A stretch of 50,558 nucleotides of DNA from Candidatus Peribacteraceae bacterium (GCA_028718905.1 JAQUKV010000004.1:83523-134080), one strand, 5' to 3'. Positions 31,699 through 40,685 are shown, counted from the stretch's first letter. Notes: generated by a model not told the origin, from the sequence alone. A program made the numbers and translations.

Positions 31699-34089
31699 AT
31701 GGAAGAAAAAGAAGAAATTCGCGTAGGCATTTTCAGCAAAACGAAGGGGTTTTTCCAATACGATTACTACAGAACAAAGCTCCGATGGCAGGGCTTTCTG
31801 AGCATGATCTACTACCGGTGGATTGAACCTCGGCTGTTCTGGGGAACGAGCGTTAGCCTTCTTGCCTCATTCTTTATCCTCGATTGGATCATTGTTGACT
31901 ACCTTGCCCCTCAGTTTGCGAGTGGAGACGCCGTCACGTTTTTCGTTTCCGGCGGTGCGGCGACAGGCACAATTTTGGCCATTGCCTTCTCTTTGCAGAC
32001 CATCGTCATACAAAATGCCGCAGAGCGGAGATCGGCAGGACTGTATGATGAGATACGGAAGGACAAAACCCCACTGGCGATTTGTGCGTTCCTCTCCCTT
32101 ATCACTCTCTCGTTCTTCGGGATGGCCATCGCGGCTCCGACGCACCCAACATCAATTGCATCCATGCTGAAGGTTGGCACCGCCCTGATGGGGGTCGTGC
32201 TCTGGGTTCTCTACTTTTTCTACCGGCACACTTTTAATGAGCTTGATCCCGTCAGAGCGCTGGTGCGGATTGAGAAATCCCTTGTTGCATCCCTGAAGGA
32301 GTTGGAAGTCATCGCGCATGATGCGACGATCGTACTGAAGTGGCAGTCAAGGAAGGACGGGACGTCGAAGGAACTCGCAGAGGCTGCGGCCTATGGCCGG
32401 ATGAAGCCGAGATTTCGGGAGATCAATAAGAGGCTTGGGTTCTTGTATGATTACCATGACAAACTCCTTGCCTCACAGGAAAAGCGCTCTGCGAAATTCA
32501 TACTCGAATCGATCAAGAGAGTGCTGCAGCAGTACATCATGTTGCGTAGCGGCTCCTCACTCCGCATCCCCATCAGCCTCTGGGGGACAACCGAGAGTGA
32601 TTCCCAAGATTTCCTCGCACCGAACTTGGAGGAATTGATGGCGAAGGGCAAGGCGTACATCAAAGCTGATGACGATGTGGGTGCGAATACCGTTGCATTC
32701 ATCTTCAGAGACCTTGCGCTGACGGCAGGCGACGTGAAGTACGTCAACGAAAGGGGTGGTGACAACCCCATCACCACGCAGTGCAGAGGGTATTTCGATG
32801 AGCTATTGAAGTTTGCACTAGCGCAGATGAATCGCGAGGTGATCTTCCAGGGTGCGGCCGCGTATGGACAGCTGTCCATGCATGCTCTCGATAGAGGGCA
32901 GGACATCGAGTTCGATTCCATCAACAGGAGCCTCTTTACGATCGGCCTGAAGTCCGTCACGAACCACGAGTTCGATATTGTGTGGGGTCGCGTGGTAGCA
33001 ATCTACGCACAACTCGCCATGAAACTCGCAAAAGAGGGCTCCAGTTTTGGACTGGAGATGCGGCTCAAATCCGTCATCGAACATTGGGAACCACTGCTTA
33101 TGCTCGTGTCCGCGATGCTGAGCAAGCGGTTCGGGAGAGGAGGCCTCACATTGGAGACGGACTATCTCTGCAATCCGCTTATATTCTTGGCAGGTACATT
33201 CAATGAGCTGGATGCAGCGATGCGCCAAGCAACTGATCCACGAGTAAAGGAGGATCTGCAGGAGAAAATCATGATCCTTGCCGATCAGATATACTTCCTT
33301 TTCCGAGAGTTGTCGGAGCACCTGAAATCAGCCAATAGCCTCTTCGTGAAGACTATCGCGGACATCAGTGGTCGTCTCGGCTGTTACCTGCTCCAGTTGA
33401 GCACGGAAGTAGATTGGCAGGGTGAGAAAGCCGAACTCCTAAAACGCGCCACCGGTTACGTGTATCTGCCGCATCGCTTCGTGAGATACGCGGAAAAGTT
33501 TGAACATGATCTGACATTGGATGCCTTGGTAAACGCCGCGACTGTCATGGGCATCGTGGCTTTGGAAAAGGGAGAGAGAGAAATCGCCAAACATGCATTG
33601 GATACCGTGAGCTACATTGCAACTGAAGTGGCGAAAGGCGAGAAGGGCAGTTTCTATGATTTCGAGAGCACACGGATCATGGCCCGGGCGGGATACATAG
33701 GGTTGCTCGCGCATAAAATGGGAGACAAAGAATTGGTGGAAGAATTCAAGAAAAAGCTCTCCGAATTCGAAGAAACATGGACTAAGAAGTTTGGCGAAGT
33801 TGTTGGCAGACTTGATTCCTCCGAGCGCGTGGAACACGCGATGTGGGCATTGCGCGACAAAAAGGGAGAGTACAAGCATCCATATGATATTTCTTGGATC
33901 CTCGAGGAAGGAAAGCCCGAGACCAAACTGCTAGAGCTGGTTGATATCATCGACATCGATCGATTCTGTCTTGATGTGTGGAAGAGCTTTGTCTCACCGA
34001 GTCCACTGGAAAAAGAACTGGGATTAGATAAGAAAAATCGTGACCCCGTAGCAGCTGCTAAGCCTGCTGGGGTCACGAAGAAAAAATGA
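31699..34089 (+). CDS. DUF2254-like membrane protein (796 aa)
   Basis: The N-terminus has two membrane helices (LFWGTSVSLLASFFILDWII and the VTFFVSGGAATGTILAIAF region), two more near 130-190, then ~600 residues of soluble helical sequence. The early part (RWIEPRLFWG ... AIAFSLQTIVIQNAAERRSA) follows DUF2254 proteins, in which a helix with 'SxxxVxxQ.A...' precedes a cytosolic helical domain. The function of that family is unknown. The frame is open to 31600, but ATG 31699 is where the charged start MEEKEE begins. The last codons overlap a terminator that serves the convergent thermonuclease gene. Confidence 0.6.
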   Translation: MEEKEEIRVGIFSKTKGFFQYDYYRTKLRWQGFLSMIYYRWIEPRLFWGTSVSLLASFFILDWIIVDYLAPQFASGDAVTFFVSGGAATGTILAIAFSLQTIVIQNAAERRSAGLYDEIRKDKTPLAICAFLSLITLSFFGMAIAAPTHPTSIASMLKVGTALMGVVLWVLYFFYRHTFNELDPVRALVRIEKSLVASLKELEVIAHDATIVLKWQSRKDGTSKELAEAAAYGRMKPRFREINKRLGFLYDYHDKLLASQEKRSAKFILESIKRVLQQYIMLRSGSSLRIPISLWGTTESDSQDFLAPNLEELMAKGKAYIKADDDVGANTVAFIFRDLALTAGDVKYVNERGGDNPITTQCRGYFDELLKFALAQMNREVIFQGAAAYGQLSMHALDRGQDIEFDSINRSLFTIGLKSVTNHEFDIVWGRVVAIYAQLAMKLAKEGSSFGLEMRLKSVIEHWEPLLMLVSAMLSKRFGRGGLTLETDYLCNPLIFLAGTFNELDAAMRQATDPRVKEDLQEKIMILADQIYFLFRELSEHLKSANSLFVKTIADISGRLGCYLLQLSTEVDWQGEKAELLKRATGYVYLPHRFVRYAEKFEHDLTLDALVNAATVMGIVALEKGEREIAKHALDTVSYIATEVAKGEKGSFYDFESTRIMARAGYIGLLAHKMGDKELVEEFKKKLSEFEETWTKKFGEVVGRLDSSERVEHAMWALRDKKGEYKHPYDISWILEEGKPETKLLELVDIIDIDRFCLDVWKSFVSPSPLEKELGLDKKNRDPVAAAKPAGVTKKK
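34031..34077 (-). terminator. Terminator of the thermonuclease gene, inside the convergent gene
   Basis: On the minus strand CGTGACCCC pairs with GGGGTCACG (34077-34069 with 34047-34039), extended by AGCAG/CTGCT, then ATTTTTCTT. It lies within the last codons of the plus-strand membrane-protein gene. Confidence 0.8.
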
Positions 34090-34099
34090 TCAGAGGTTC

Positions 34100-35341
34100 T
34101 CATTCACAATTCTCCGCCCTCCTCCACCCCGCATCGACCGCCTCCTGCTCTGAGCAGAACCAACGCTCTCCCGCCGACTCATCGATCTGCGTCGCGTTGT
34201 AACTCTTGCAGCCCGGCACATGGTAGATCTTCTCTTTCTTGCCGGAGATGTTGCCCTTGATCTCGCAGGAGTCGCTGGGCTCCTCCTCGTCCGGCTCAGA
34301 TGATGGTTCTGGCACCACTGACTCATCCGTTGTGTCGGTGCCGTCCAAGAGTCTCCACACAATCCACACCACGTCTTTCCGGCTCATCCCCGTGCCGACA
34401 TTCACATTGTTGCTGAAGAGCACGTCGTTGTTTTTCGCATGGCTCAGGTACGGCTCGTACCATGCTCCGCTCGCTGATGTGTCACCGGAGATACTGAGCG
34501 CGACATACGCCATCTTCAGTGCCTCCGCGAAGTTCACCGGCTGCTCGGGTTTGAAAGAACCATCGGGATATCCCTGCACGATGCCTTGGCTCTTTGCGTA
34601 GCGGATGTACGACGCGTACCACGCGTCCTCATTCACATCACGGAAGCCCGTGGGTTCGGAAGCGGAGGAAACATCGGAGTCATTAGCCGCGAGTACGATC
34701 TTGAGGAATTCCGCGCGATTCACCGTCCTGTCCGGCTGGAATGTCCCATCGGGATACCCGCTCAAGACCCCACTTGCCTTTCCCCAGCGGATCGCGGCGA
34801 TGTATGAATGAGACGAAGGCACGTCATTGAATTCTCCGCTGCTGTTTCCATTGCAGCCGCCCCACAGTCCCCGGTTCTCCTCCCGCGCTTCCTGTTCCAA
34901 TGCGTTGTATTCCTCGAGCCTCGGATGCGGATACTGCTTGTAGCTGTAGGCGAAGCCCTCCTCGATCATCGAGGCTCCGATATCTTCCCCACCCAGATTC
35001 ACGTACCGCAGCAAGCGGTCATATTTGTCCCGATCTTCCGCAGGGTTCTTTTCAAGTGTCACATCTTCGCCATCGAGGAGTTCTTTGAGCTTTGCACTGG
35101 CTTCTTTTCCAAAGCACTGGACGGGTTTACTCGGATGCACCGTCTCCGGCGTATCGATCCCAATGATGCGGATGGTTTCTATTGATCCATCGATTTCTAC
35201 TTTGAAGGTGTCGCCATCGACGACGTTTGCAACCGTGCCTTGCTCGCCTTGAGCGGCGGCGAATGCGGGTAGGAGGAAGCTGATCGAGAAGATCGCTCCC
35301 GCGATCGCTCTCCTGCCGGTGATGTGCTGAGTTTTTCGCAT
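34100..35341 (-). CDS. Secreted thermonuclease with two SLH domains
   Basis: The 413-aa protein starts with a signal peptide (IFSISFLLPAFAAAQG). A staphylococcal-nuclease domain follows (VANVVDGDTFKVEI, IRIIGIDTPET, EDRDKYDRLLRYV, EEYNALEQEARE) with the catalytic Arg/Asp/Glu context present. Two SLH repeats (FNDVPSSHSYIAAIRWGK..GVLSGYPDGTFQPDRTVNRAEF and FRDVNEDAWYASYIRYAK..GIVQGYPDGSF) bind cell-wall polymers. A C-terminal SNase-associated Cys domain ends the protein (KIYHVPGCKSYNATQID ... GERWFCSEQEA). It would be a wall-anchored Ca2+-dependent nuclease scavenging DNA/RNA. ATG 35341 is chosen at the signal peptide; upstream codons are not signal-like. Confidence 0.92.
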   Translation of the reverse strand: MRKTQHITGRRAIAGAIFSISFLLPAFAAAQGEQGTVANVVDGDTFKVEIDGSIETIRIIGIDTPETVHPSKPVQCFGKEASAKLKELLDGEDVTLEKNPAEDRDKYDRLLRYVNLGGEDIGASMIEEGFAYSYKQYPHPRLEEYNALEQEAREENRGLWGGCNGNSSGEFNDVPSSHSYIAAIRWGKASGVLSGYPDGTFQPDRTVNRAEFLKIVLAANDSDVSSASEPTGFRDVNEDAWYASYIRYAKSQGIVQGYPDGSFKPEQPVNFAEALKMAYVALSISGDTSASGAWYEPYLSHAKNNDVLFSNNVNVGTGMSRKDVVWIVWRLLDGTDTTDESVVPEPSSEPDEEEPSDSCEIKGNISGKKEKIYHVPGCKSYNATQIDESAGERWFCSEQEAVDAGWRRAENCE

Positions 35342-35437
35342 CAGATAGAGGGTAAAGAGTAGATATACCAAGGGATGCCACAGGGATGGCGGAATGCCAG
35401 CCACAACGCGCCTGATCCGTGTTTCGTCCAGTTCATT

Positions 35438-35467
35438 ACCAACAGTTATACACCAACAGTCATTGGT
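35438..35467. promoter_or_regulatory. Direct repeats ACCAACAGT (14-bp period), putative XRE operator
   Basis: ACCAACAGT at 35438-35446 and 35452-35460 have the same 14-bp period as the repeats before the other XRE gene. The second copy extends into an ACCAA/TTGGT dyad (35452-35467). Confidence 0.45.
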
Positions 35468-35478
35468 ACTCAATCGTA

Positions 35479-35490
35479 GGTGTTCACACC
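35479..35490. promoter_or_regulatory. Dyad GGTGT-TC-ACACC before the XRE gene
   Basis: The perfect 5+5 dyad at 35479-35490 lies 2 bp before a -10-like GATAAT (35493-35498) and 12 bp before GTG 35503. It is well placed for autorepression. Confidence 0.4.
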
Positions 35491-35502
35491 AAGATAATTG
35501 CC

Positions 35503-35724
35503 GTGAAGCAAGATGTCGTATCCAACTTCGGCAAACAGATCCGCATTCTTCGACGCAGACACAAATTGACACAGGAGGAACTGGCAGGCCGCGCCCATAT
35601 CAGCCTCAAATACGTGCAGAACCTTGAGGGAAAAACGCCGCAGAATCCCAGCCTTGTGATCCTGCAGAAATTGGCGGATGGTTTTGGAATTCCGCTCTGG
35701 AAGCTGCTCAAATTTGAGGAGTGA
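35503..35724 (+). CDS. XRE-family transcriptional regulator
   Basis: Starting at GTG 35503 the protein is 73 aa. It is a single HTH (GKQIRILRRRHKLTQEELAGRAHISLKYVQNLE) ending GFGIPLWKLLKFEE, a clear paralogue of the regulator at 16609. A longer reading from 35419 would run through the operator repeats. It converges with the serine recombinase: their stop codons abut at 35724/35725, with no terminator between. It probably controls the phage-like element through the sites at 35438-35490. Confidence 0.82.
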   Translation: MKQDVVSNFGKQIRILRRRHKLTQEELAGRAHISLKYVQNLEGKTPQNPSLVILQKLADGFGIPLWKLLKFEE

Positions 35725-37101
35725 TCACTCCTTGACCTCTTTCACGAGCGCGATCTTCCCGTCCGCAAGCGTGATCTTGTTTCGCAGACAGTGGAGCAGC
35801 TCCCGCTTCTCTTCAATCTTTCCGTTCTGCAGAAGGTACTTGGCATATGCTCGGATCTCCACCCTCGGCATTTTTTCACTCGTCTCCCTGCCCAGAACTC
35901 CCGTCGTGAATTTTTCGTAGCGCGACACCTCTTCCTGCAATTTCTTCTTCATCCCGATCTTGTCGAGGTCGACCGTGTCGATGATTGTCATGAGACTTTC
36001 GAGCAATTCGTCTTCCCGAATGGATGGCTGTTTGCAGTCGTGGTCTTTCGCATGGCAGCAACGGTAGTAGACGTAGGTCCGGATGCTCCCGTCCTTCATA
36101 CGCTTATGCTTCTCCTCGGCGGTGATGCCGGAGCCACAATTCCCGCAGAGCATCATCCGCGTGAACGCAAACTCCTTCGTGCCCCACAGTTTCTTCGGCG
36201 CCATGTCGAGCACCTTCCCCGCCGCCTCGAAGAGGTGCTGCGGGACAAGCGGTTCGTACGTCCCTTGATACCAGTTGCCACTCCCCACCGGATACTCGAA
36301 CTTCCCCGTGTAGAAGGGATTTCGGAGCATTCGGTAAATCATACTGAGCGTGATGATCCTTCCAAGCTTCGTCGTGAATCCGACCTCCTGCATCCATCGG
36401 TGGAGTTGTCGCCCCGACGCGTGTTGATATGCGACCTTCTCGAAGGCTTGGCGCACGAACGATCCGCGGATCGGATCGGGAATGACCCTGTTCTTCTTAT
36501 CCTCCGGTCTTTTTTCCAGTGCATAGCCGAGCGCTGGGATGCAGGGACGATGTCCCATTTCTGCCCTCGTTTTCATGCCTCGTTTCGTGTTGATCCCTCG
36601 ATTGTCGTTTTCCAGCTTTGCTTGGCTGCAGAGGATCATGAGAAGGAATTTCTCATTCGGATTGTTTGTGAATCTTTGCCCATGTGTGCGGATTTCGATC
36701 AGATGGCCTTGGTCCATCAGATCCACGACCGTACCCAGATCCCCGGCATTTCTGCTCAGACGATCTGCTGCCCATGTCAGTATTCCCATGAACATTCCCT
36801 CGCGGATATCGGTCAGGAGTTGCTTGAAGACGGGTCGCGCACCCGATGCCTTCGCGGAATGGCTTTCGCGGCGCACCTCGGAAATTTCCAAGCCTTCCCT
36901 TTTTGCGAGTTCCAGCATCGCCTTGATCTGCGAATCGATACTGAGCGCCTGACGTTCGTCATCCTCCGAACTTTTTCTTGCATATAGACAATACTTGATC
37001 GGTCCCGTGAGTCGCTCCTCCTTCGACGTGAGGTCGATGTGGGAGAGAACGGCGGATGACAACTTCGGTGTGCGTTTTTGGGGGATCGTGGCGGTTGCCA
37101 T
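35725..37101 (-). CDS. Large serine recombinase (458 aa)
   Basis: A ~35-residue leader precedes the resolvase domain with the nucleophile Ser in YARKSSEDDERQALSIDSQ. The Recombinase domain follows (~190-290; MIYRMLRNPFYTGKFEY), then a zinc ribbon (CGNCGSGITAEEKHKR ... YYRCCHAKDHDCKQPS) and a short coiled coil. It shares the architecture of the recombinase at 8.0-9.7 kb but not its detailed sequence. It is the likely integrase of the phage-like element. It lies ~100 bp downstream of the terminase operon on the same strand, separated by a weak terminator, and converges with the XRE gene. Confidence 0.92.
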   Translation of the reverse strand: MATATIPQKRTPKLSSAVLSHIDLTSKEERLTGPIKYCLYARKSSEDDERQALSIDSQIKAMLELAKREGLEISEVRRESHSAKASGARPVFKQLLTDIREGMFMGILTWAADRLSRNAGDLGTVVDLMDQGHLIEIRTHGQRFTNNPNEKFLLMILCSQAKLENDNRGINTKRGMKTRAEMGHRPCIPALGYALEKRPEDKKNRVIPDPIRGSFVRQAFEKVAYQHASGRQLHRWMQEVGFTTKLGRIITLSMIYRMLRNPFYTGKFEYPVGSGNWYQGTYEPLVPQHLFEAAGKVLDMAPKKLWGTKEFAFTRMMLCGNCGSGITAEEKHKRMKDGSIRTYVYYRCCHAKDHDCKQPSIREDELLESLMTIIDTVDLDKIGMKKKLQEEVSRYEKFTTGVLGRETSEKMPRVEIRAYAKYLLQNGKIEEKRELLHCLRNKITLADGKIALVKEVKE

Positions 37102-37114
37102 AGGAGATTGGGGA

Positions 37115-37150
37115 AAGGAAAGAAGCTACTGACAGCAATGCCGCAGTAGC
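37115..37150 (-). terminator. Weak terminator after the terminase operon
   Basis: Minus strand GCTACTG/CAGTAGC (37150-37144 with 37131-37125) is followed by TTCTTTCCTTT. It lies ~50 bp past the terminase stop. Confidence 0.4.
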
Positions 37151-37198
37151 CTCTTGGTATCCAGGCAATCGACCCGCTTGCCTACCCCTTATACCCCC

Positions 37199-38728
37199 TC
37201 AATTGCTCGCTGGCTCGTAGAATTCGCCCCGGACATTGTCCCAGCCGCCGAAAGATCCATCCCGTCCAAGCCAGCAGATCCCCATCGACGGGAACTTCTC
37301 CTCAAGTGCCTTGATAATAAGGAGCGAAAAAGCGTCCGCCAGATCGTCGTATCGCTCGATGCCGAAATTCACGAGCTGATTGATGAGATCTTCCGCGCCT
37401 TGCCTCGGAAAAAGTACTTGCCCTGATTGCACGGCGTGCGAGGTCAAAGCGAGACGCCCGCGCTTGTCTTGACCCTTCACGGGCACCGCCTCGGCCTCGT
37501 AGCCTTCCTCTGTCAGTAACTCGGCTAAAGAAGACTGATAGCCAACATCTTCGATGTAGATCTTGGATTCATCACGTCCTCCCGTCATATCCACAAGTTG
37601 CTTCGCGCGCTCAAGCGTTTCTAGCGACGTCATCCGCTCATTTACGGGATTCGGGAGTATGTAGATCTTGAGCTTCTGGTCGATGAAGAAGAGTTTCGCC
37701 GTCACCATTGCCGTGTAGTCGGCGGTATCGTTTTTCGAGATCGCGAGATCGATGCCTGTCGCGTTGTTAGCGAAACGCACTTTCGACACGGCCTGATCGG
37801 TTGTGTGCTCGACCGGAAATTCATCGTAATACTGGATCCACTGCGGGTGAATGACGCGCTCGGCATTGGAGAGAATCATCAAGAGGAACTCCCGATGCCA
37901 TGCAGACTCGCTTCCAATCCGACTCTTCTCCTCTTGAATGGATTCTGCGGTCGGGTACTTCCCCGGCCAGAGGGGGTTGCCTTGGGCGTCAAGCAATGGA
38001 TACTCGCGGTAAATCCCGCCCATGGATCCATCTGCGATGTGACGTTCAAATTTTTTCAGGAGGCAGTCTTCGTGGAGGAGATTCCCGATCAGGAATGTTC
38101 TTGTCTTCTGCCCGCCCGCCGGGATCACTTCTCCCATGAGCCACTGGTAGGTTTTGTCCCTGCCTTCCTTCGTTTTCACGGATTGCAAATCCTCGATATC
38201 ATCGCAGATAATGAGTTGAGGTCGATACGGCCCGTGCCGGATGCCTCGGACACTCGTCTCCGTCGATGCGGCTGTGATGCGAGCGCCGAGGAGCGGCAGC
38301 ACGATGGACGAAGAGTTCCACTCATCCTCGCGCTCCTCGAACGGCCCCAAGTCTTTTCGCAGCAAATCATTGCGCTCGATCTCATCCTTCAAGTTCTTCA
38401 GATGCTGTCTGGCTTGCGCTTGCGTCTGCCCGAGGATCAAGACGAACTTGAGGCTGGGTTTCCCGAGGATCGCCCAGAGCGGAAAGCTCAAGCTGATGAT
38501 CGTGGACTTGGCAGATCCGCGGAACGCCGTGATCGCTGTGAGCTTCTGCGATTCATCCTCCGTGAACGCGAAAACCTCATGATGGAACGGAGCCGTCGGG
38601 CATGTCACATAGTGCCCGAAGTAGACGTGGAAGAAGTGAAAGTGGCTCTCGCGCGTCAGGCCACGGCGAAATATTTGGTCGTCGAGGATGCGCGAGAGGA
38701 TTTCCGGGCTCAGTTGATCGGTAGGCAT
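37199..38728 (-). CDS. Phage terminase large subunit (copy 1)
   Basis: The 509-aa packaging motor has an N-terminal ATPase with a Walker A-type ITAFRGSAKST (~66-76) and Walker B LIICDDIED, and a C-terminal RNase H-fold nuclease with acidic residues in ATGIDLAISKNDTAD, IYIEDVGYQS and YDDLADAFSL. It would cut concatemeric phage DNA and pump it into a prohead through a portal. It is strikingly like the protein encoded directly upstream; long stretches (RQHLKN, DLGPF, VRGxRHGPxRPxLII, DDIEDL, GRDKTYQ) are shared. No portal or capsid gene is nearby, so its partners must come from elsewhere. Confidence 0.9.
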   Translation of the reverse strand: MPTDQLSPEILSRILDDQIFRRGLTRESHFHFFHVYFGHYVTCPTAPFHHEVFAFTEDESQKLTAITAFRGSAKSTIISLSFPLWAILGKPSLKFVLILGQTQAQARQHLKNLKDEIERNDLLRKDLGPFEEREDEWNSSSIVLPLLGARITAASTETSVRGIRHGPYRPQLIICDDIEDLQSVKTKEGRDKTYQWLMGEVIPAGGQKTRTFLIGNLLHEDCLLKKFERHIADGSMGGIYREYPLLDAQGNPLWPGKYPTAESIQEEKSRIGSESAWHREFLLMILSNAERVIHPQWIQYYDEFPVEHTTDQAVSKVRFANNATGIDLAISKNDTADYTAMVTAKLFFIDQKLKIYILPNPVNERMTSLETLERAKQLVDMTGGRDESKIYIEDVGYQSSLAELLTEEGYEAEAVPVKGQDKRGRLALTSHAVQSGQVLFPRQGAEDLINQLVNFGIERYDDLADAFSLLIIKALEEKFPSMGICWLGRDGSFGGWDNVRGEFYEPASN

Positions 38729-38746
38729 AGAAAAAGGGAGAAGGAA

Positions 38747-40243
38747 TTAAAATTCCATGAAAAGAATATTGTCACCGCCCTTCCTGAGGGAGGCATTGAG
38801 TTCCGCAAGATCGCTGAGATGTCCGCAGTCCTGCCGCATGCCAAGCACGGGCAGGATCAACGTGGAGAATGCGTCGGCCAAGTCATCGTGACGCTCCTTG
38901 CCGAAGCCCGTGAGTTGCGTGATAAGCAGTTCCGCTCCCCGTATTGGAAACAGAATCATGCCCGACTGGATGAGATGGGACGTCGTCATGAGTCGCGCCC
39001 GCTTGTCTTGTCCCATCAGCTGAACGGCTTCTGCAGGCACGCCCTCCGCGATCAACTGCTCGATGGCCGAGCGTTGATACGCGACATCCTCCACATACAT
39101 CTGCGTGGGATGTTTGCCTCTCCCGAGGGAAAAAGACAGGGACTTCGCCTCATCGATCGTCTGTTTGAATCCCATCCTCTTGTTCACCACATGCGGTAGG
39201 ATGTAGATTTTCATATCTTCGCCGAAGCCGCAGACATACGCTGATACCATCGCGGTGCAATCCGCCGTATCGCGCATGGAGATCGCCAGATCGATCCCCG
39301 TTGCAACGAAGCGAACGTCTTCCATGGCTGGCGGCGCAACGTAGTATTGAATCCATTCGGGAAACACCACTCGATCTTCATCAGAGATAATGCATAGCAG
39401 GAACTCCCGTTGCCACGAGGCTTCGTTCCCGATCTTTTTCCGCTGCCGCTCGATATCGGCCAGCATCGGATACTTGCCCGGCCAACGACACTCGCCATCG
39501 TCATCGAGGAGCGCGAATTCTCGATAGATGCCATCAAGATCATCGTTCTCAATGTCCCTCTGCAATCGCTTCAGAAGACAATCTTCATGAAGAAGGTTCC
39601 CCACAACGATGAGTCGGGTATGTACATCGCCAGTGGGTAGGATTTCTCCGGTCAGTAGTTGGTACGTCTTGTCCCTACCCTCGCGGGTCTGCACGGAGTT
39701 CAGGTCTTCAATATCATCCGCAATGATGAGGTCAGGACGGTGCGGCCCATGGCGGAATCCTCTGACGCTCTGATCAATCGACGCGGCCATGATCCTCGCG
39801 CCGTACTTCGGGATCACGAGCGACGCCATCTGCCATTCGTTTTCCTCCTCTTGGAAGGGTCCTAAATCCTGCCGGAGGAGTTCGTTGCTCTCCAGTTCTG
39901 TCTTGATGTTTTTTAGATGTTGGCGGGCTTGCTGGATAGTTTGCCCGACAACGAGAACGAACTTCGCCTGCTGTATCCCGAGGATCGACCAGAGCGACAA
40001 TGACATGTTCATGATGGTCGATTTCGCGGAGCCGCGAAATGCGGTCACCGCCACGATGGGAATGGATGTGTCTTCCGTGAGCGCGAACAACTCTTTTTGA
40101 AAAGGAGCCGTCTTGTACTTCACGTAATGTGGGAGATAGAGCGCGAAAAAGTGCTCATGGCTCCGGCGGGCAAGCGCCGCTCGGGCGATAGGATCGTTGA
40201 TGATCTTGCCCCAGAGATCAGAGAGGAGTGGATTCTGTTTCAT
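38747..40243 (-). CDS. Phage terminase large subunit (copy 2, tandem paralogue)
   Basis: The 498-aa protein has the same layout as its neighbour: VTAFRGSAKST Walker A, LIIADDIEDL Walker B, and nuclease acids in ATGIDLAISMRDTAD, MYVEDVAYQR and HDDLADAFST. Walker B has an Ala where copy 1 has a Cys. ATG 40243 overlaps the end of the small-subunit gene by 26 nt; a start at 40315 would overlap it more. Copy 1 follows 18 bp later. Both copies keep all catalytic residues, so neither is an obvious pseudogene. A tandem pair is unusual and may be a duplication with divided roles. Confidence 0.88.
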   Translation of the reverse strand: MKQNPLLSDLWGKIINDPIARAALARRSHEHFFALYLPHYVKYKTAPFQKELFALTEDTSIPIVAVTAFRGSAKSTIMNMSLSLWSILGIQQAKFVLVVGQTIQQARQHLKNIKTELESNELLRQDLGPFQEEENEWQMASLVIPKYGARIMAASIDQSVRGFRHGPHRPDLIIADDIEDLNSVQTREGRDKTYQLLTGEILPTGDVHTRLIVVGNLLHEDCLLKRLQRDIENDDLDGIYREFALLDDDGECRWPGKYPMLADIERQRKKIGNEASWQREFLLCIISDEDRVVFPEWIQYYVAPPAMEDVRFVATGIDLAISMRDTADCTAMVSAYVCGFGEDMKIYILPHVVNKRMGFKQTIDEAKSLSFSLGRGKHPTQMYVEDVAYQRSAIEQLIAEGVPAEAVQLMGQDKRARLMTTSHLIQSGMILFPIRGAELLITQLTGFGKERHDDLADAFSTLILPVLGMRQDCGHLSDLAELNASLRKGGDNILFMEF

Positions 40244-40685
40244 CAGTAGGTTGGGAAGGTGAAATAGGAGAGGGCATCTCGCCGCCGAGCGCCGAGAGTT
40301 CGATGGCTTTTTCAATGAGGGCGCGTTGTTCGGGCGTAAGCGCTTCGTCTTGTGTCTTGATCTTCGCTGTTACCTCGAGTTTGGTGTTGTAATTCGTGTT
40401 CCGATGCTTCAACCAGTACATGACGGCACCGAGGTTGCCGTTGCGGATTCCTGTAAGGAGCTGACTTTCGGCCATATCGGAAACAAGGCTCACGCCGTCT
40501 TGGAGCGCCTCATCGGCGGATGTGGTGAAGGCGTCGTCCTCTTTGCGCCAGCGATAGTAGGTGGCACGGCTCACTCCGGCCTTCTCGCAGGCAACCTGAA
40601 TGATTGGCATTTTGCGAAGTTGCTCCAGCAGCGCCGCCTGCTCTCTGGTTTTCCGCGCGTCGATGACTTCTTGATGCTTGGTCAT
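40218..40685 (-). CDS. Terminase small subunit-like HTH protein
   Basis: The 155-aa protein has an N-terminal helix-turn-helix (IIQVACEKAGVSRATYYRWRKED), typical of small terminase subunits that recognise the packaging site. A conserved middle follows (LVSDMAESQLLTGIRNGNLGAVMYWLKHRN), seen in phBC6A51-type proteins, and a charged, Pro-rich tail. Its place directly before two large subunits fits. Its start overlaps the stop of the upstream methyltransferase gene as ATGA, and its end overlaps the next gene, so the whole operon is translationally coupled. Confidence 0.8.
   Translation of the reverse strand: MTKHQEVIDARKTREQAALLEQLRKMPIIQVACEKAGVSRATYYRWRKEDDAFTTSADEALQDGVSLVSDMAESQLLTGIRNGNLGAVMYWLKHRNTNYNTKLEVTAKIKTQDEALTPEQRALIEKAIELSALGGEMPSPISPSQPTDETESTPL

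Noticed and set aside
35791..36987. 398-codon plus-strand frame opposite a recombinase
   Set aside because: It is antisense to a serine recombinase with full motifs; no independent support.
37805..39199. 464-codon plus-strand frame across both terminases
   Set aside because: It is antisense to two genes with clear Walker and nuclease motifs, and its composition is that of a shadow frame.
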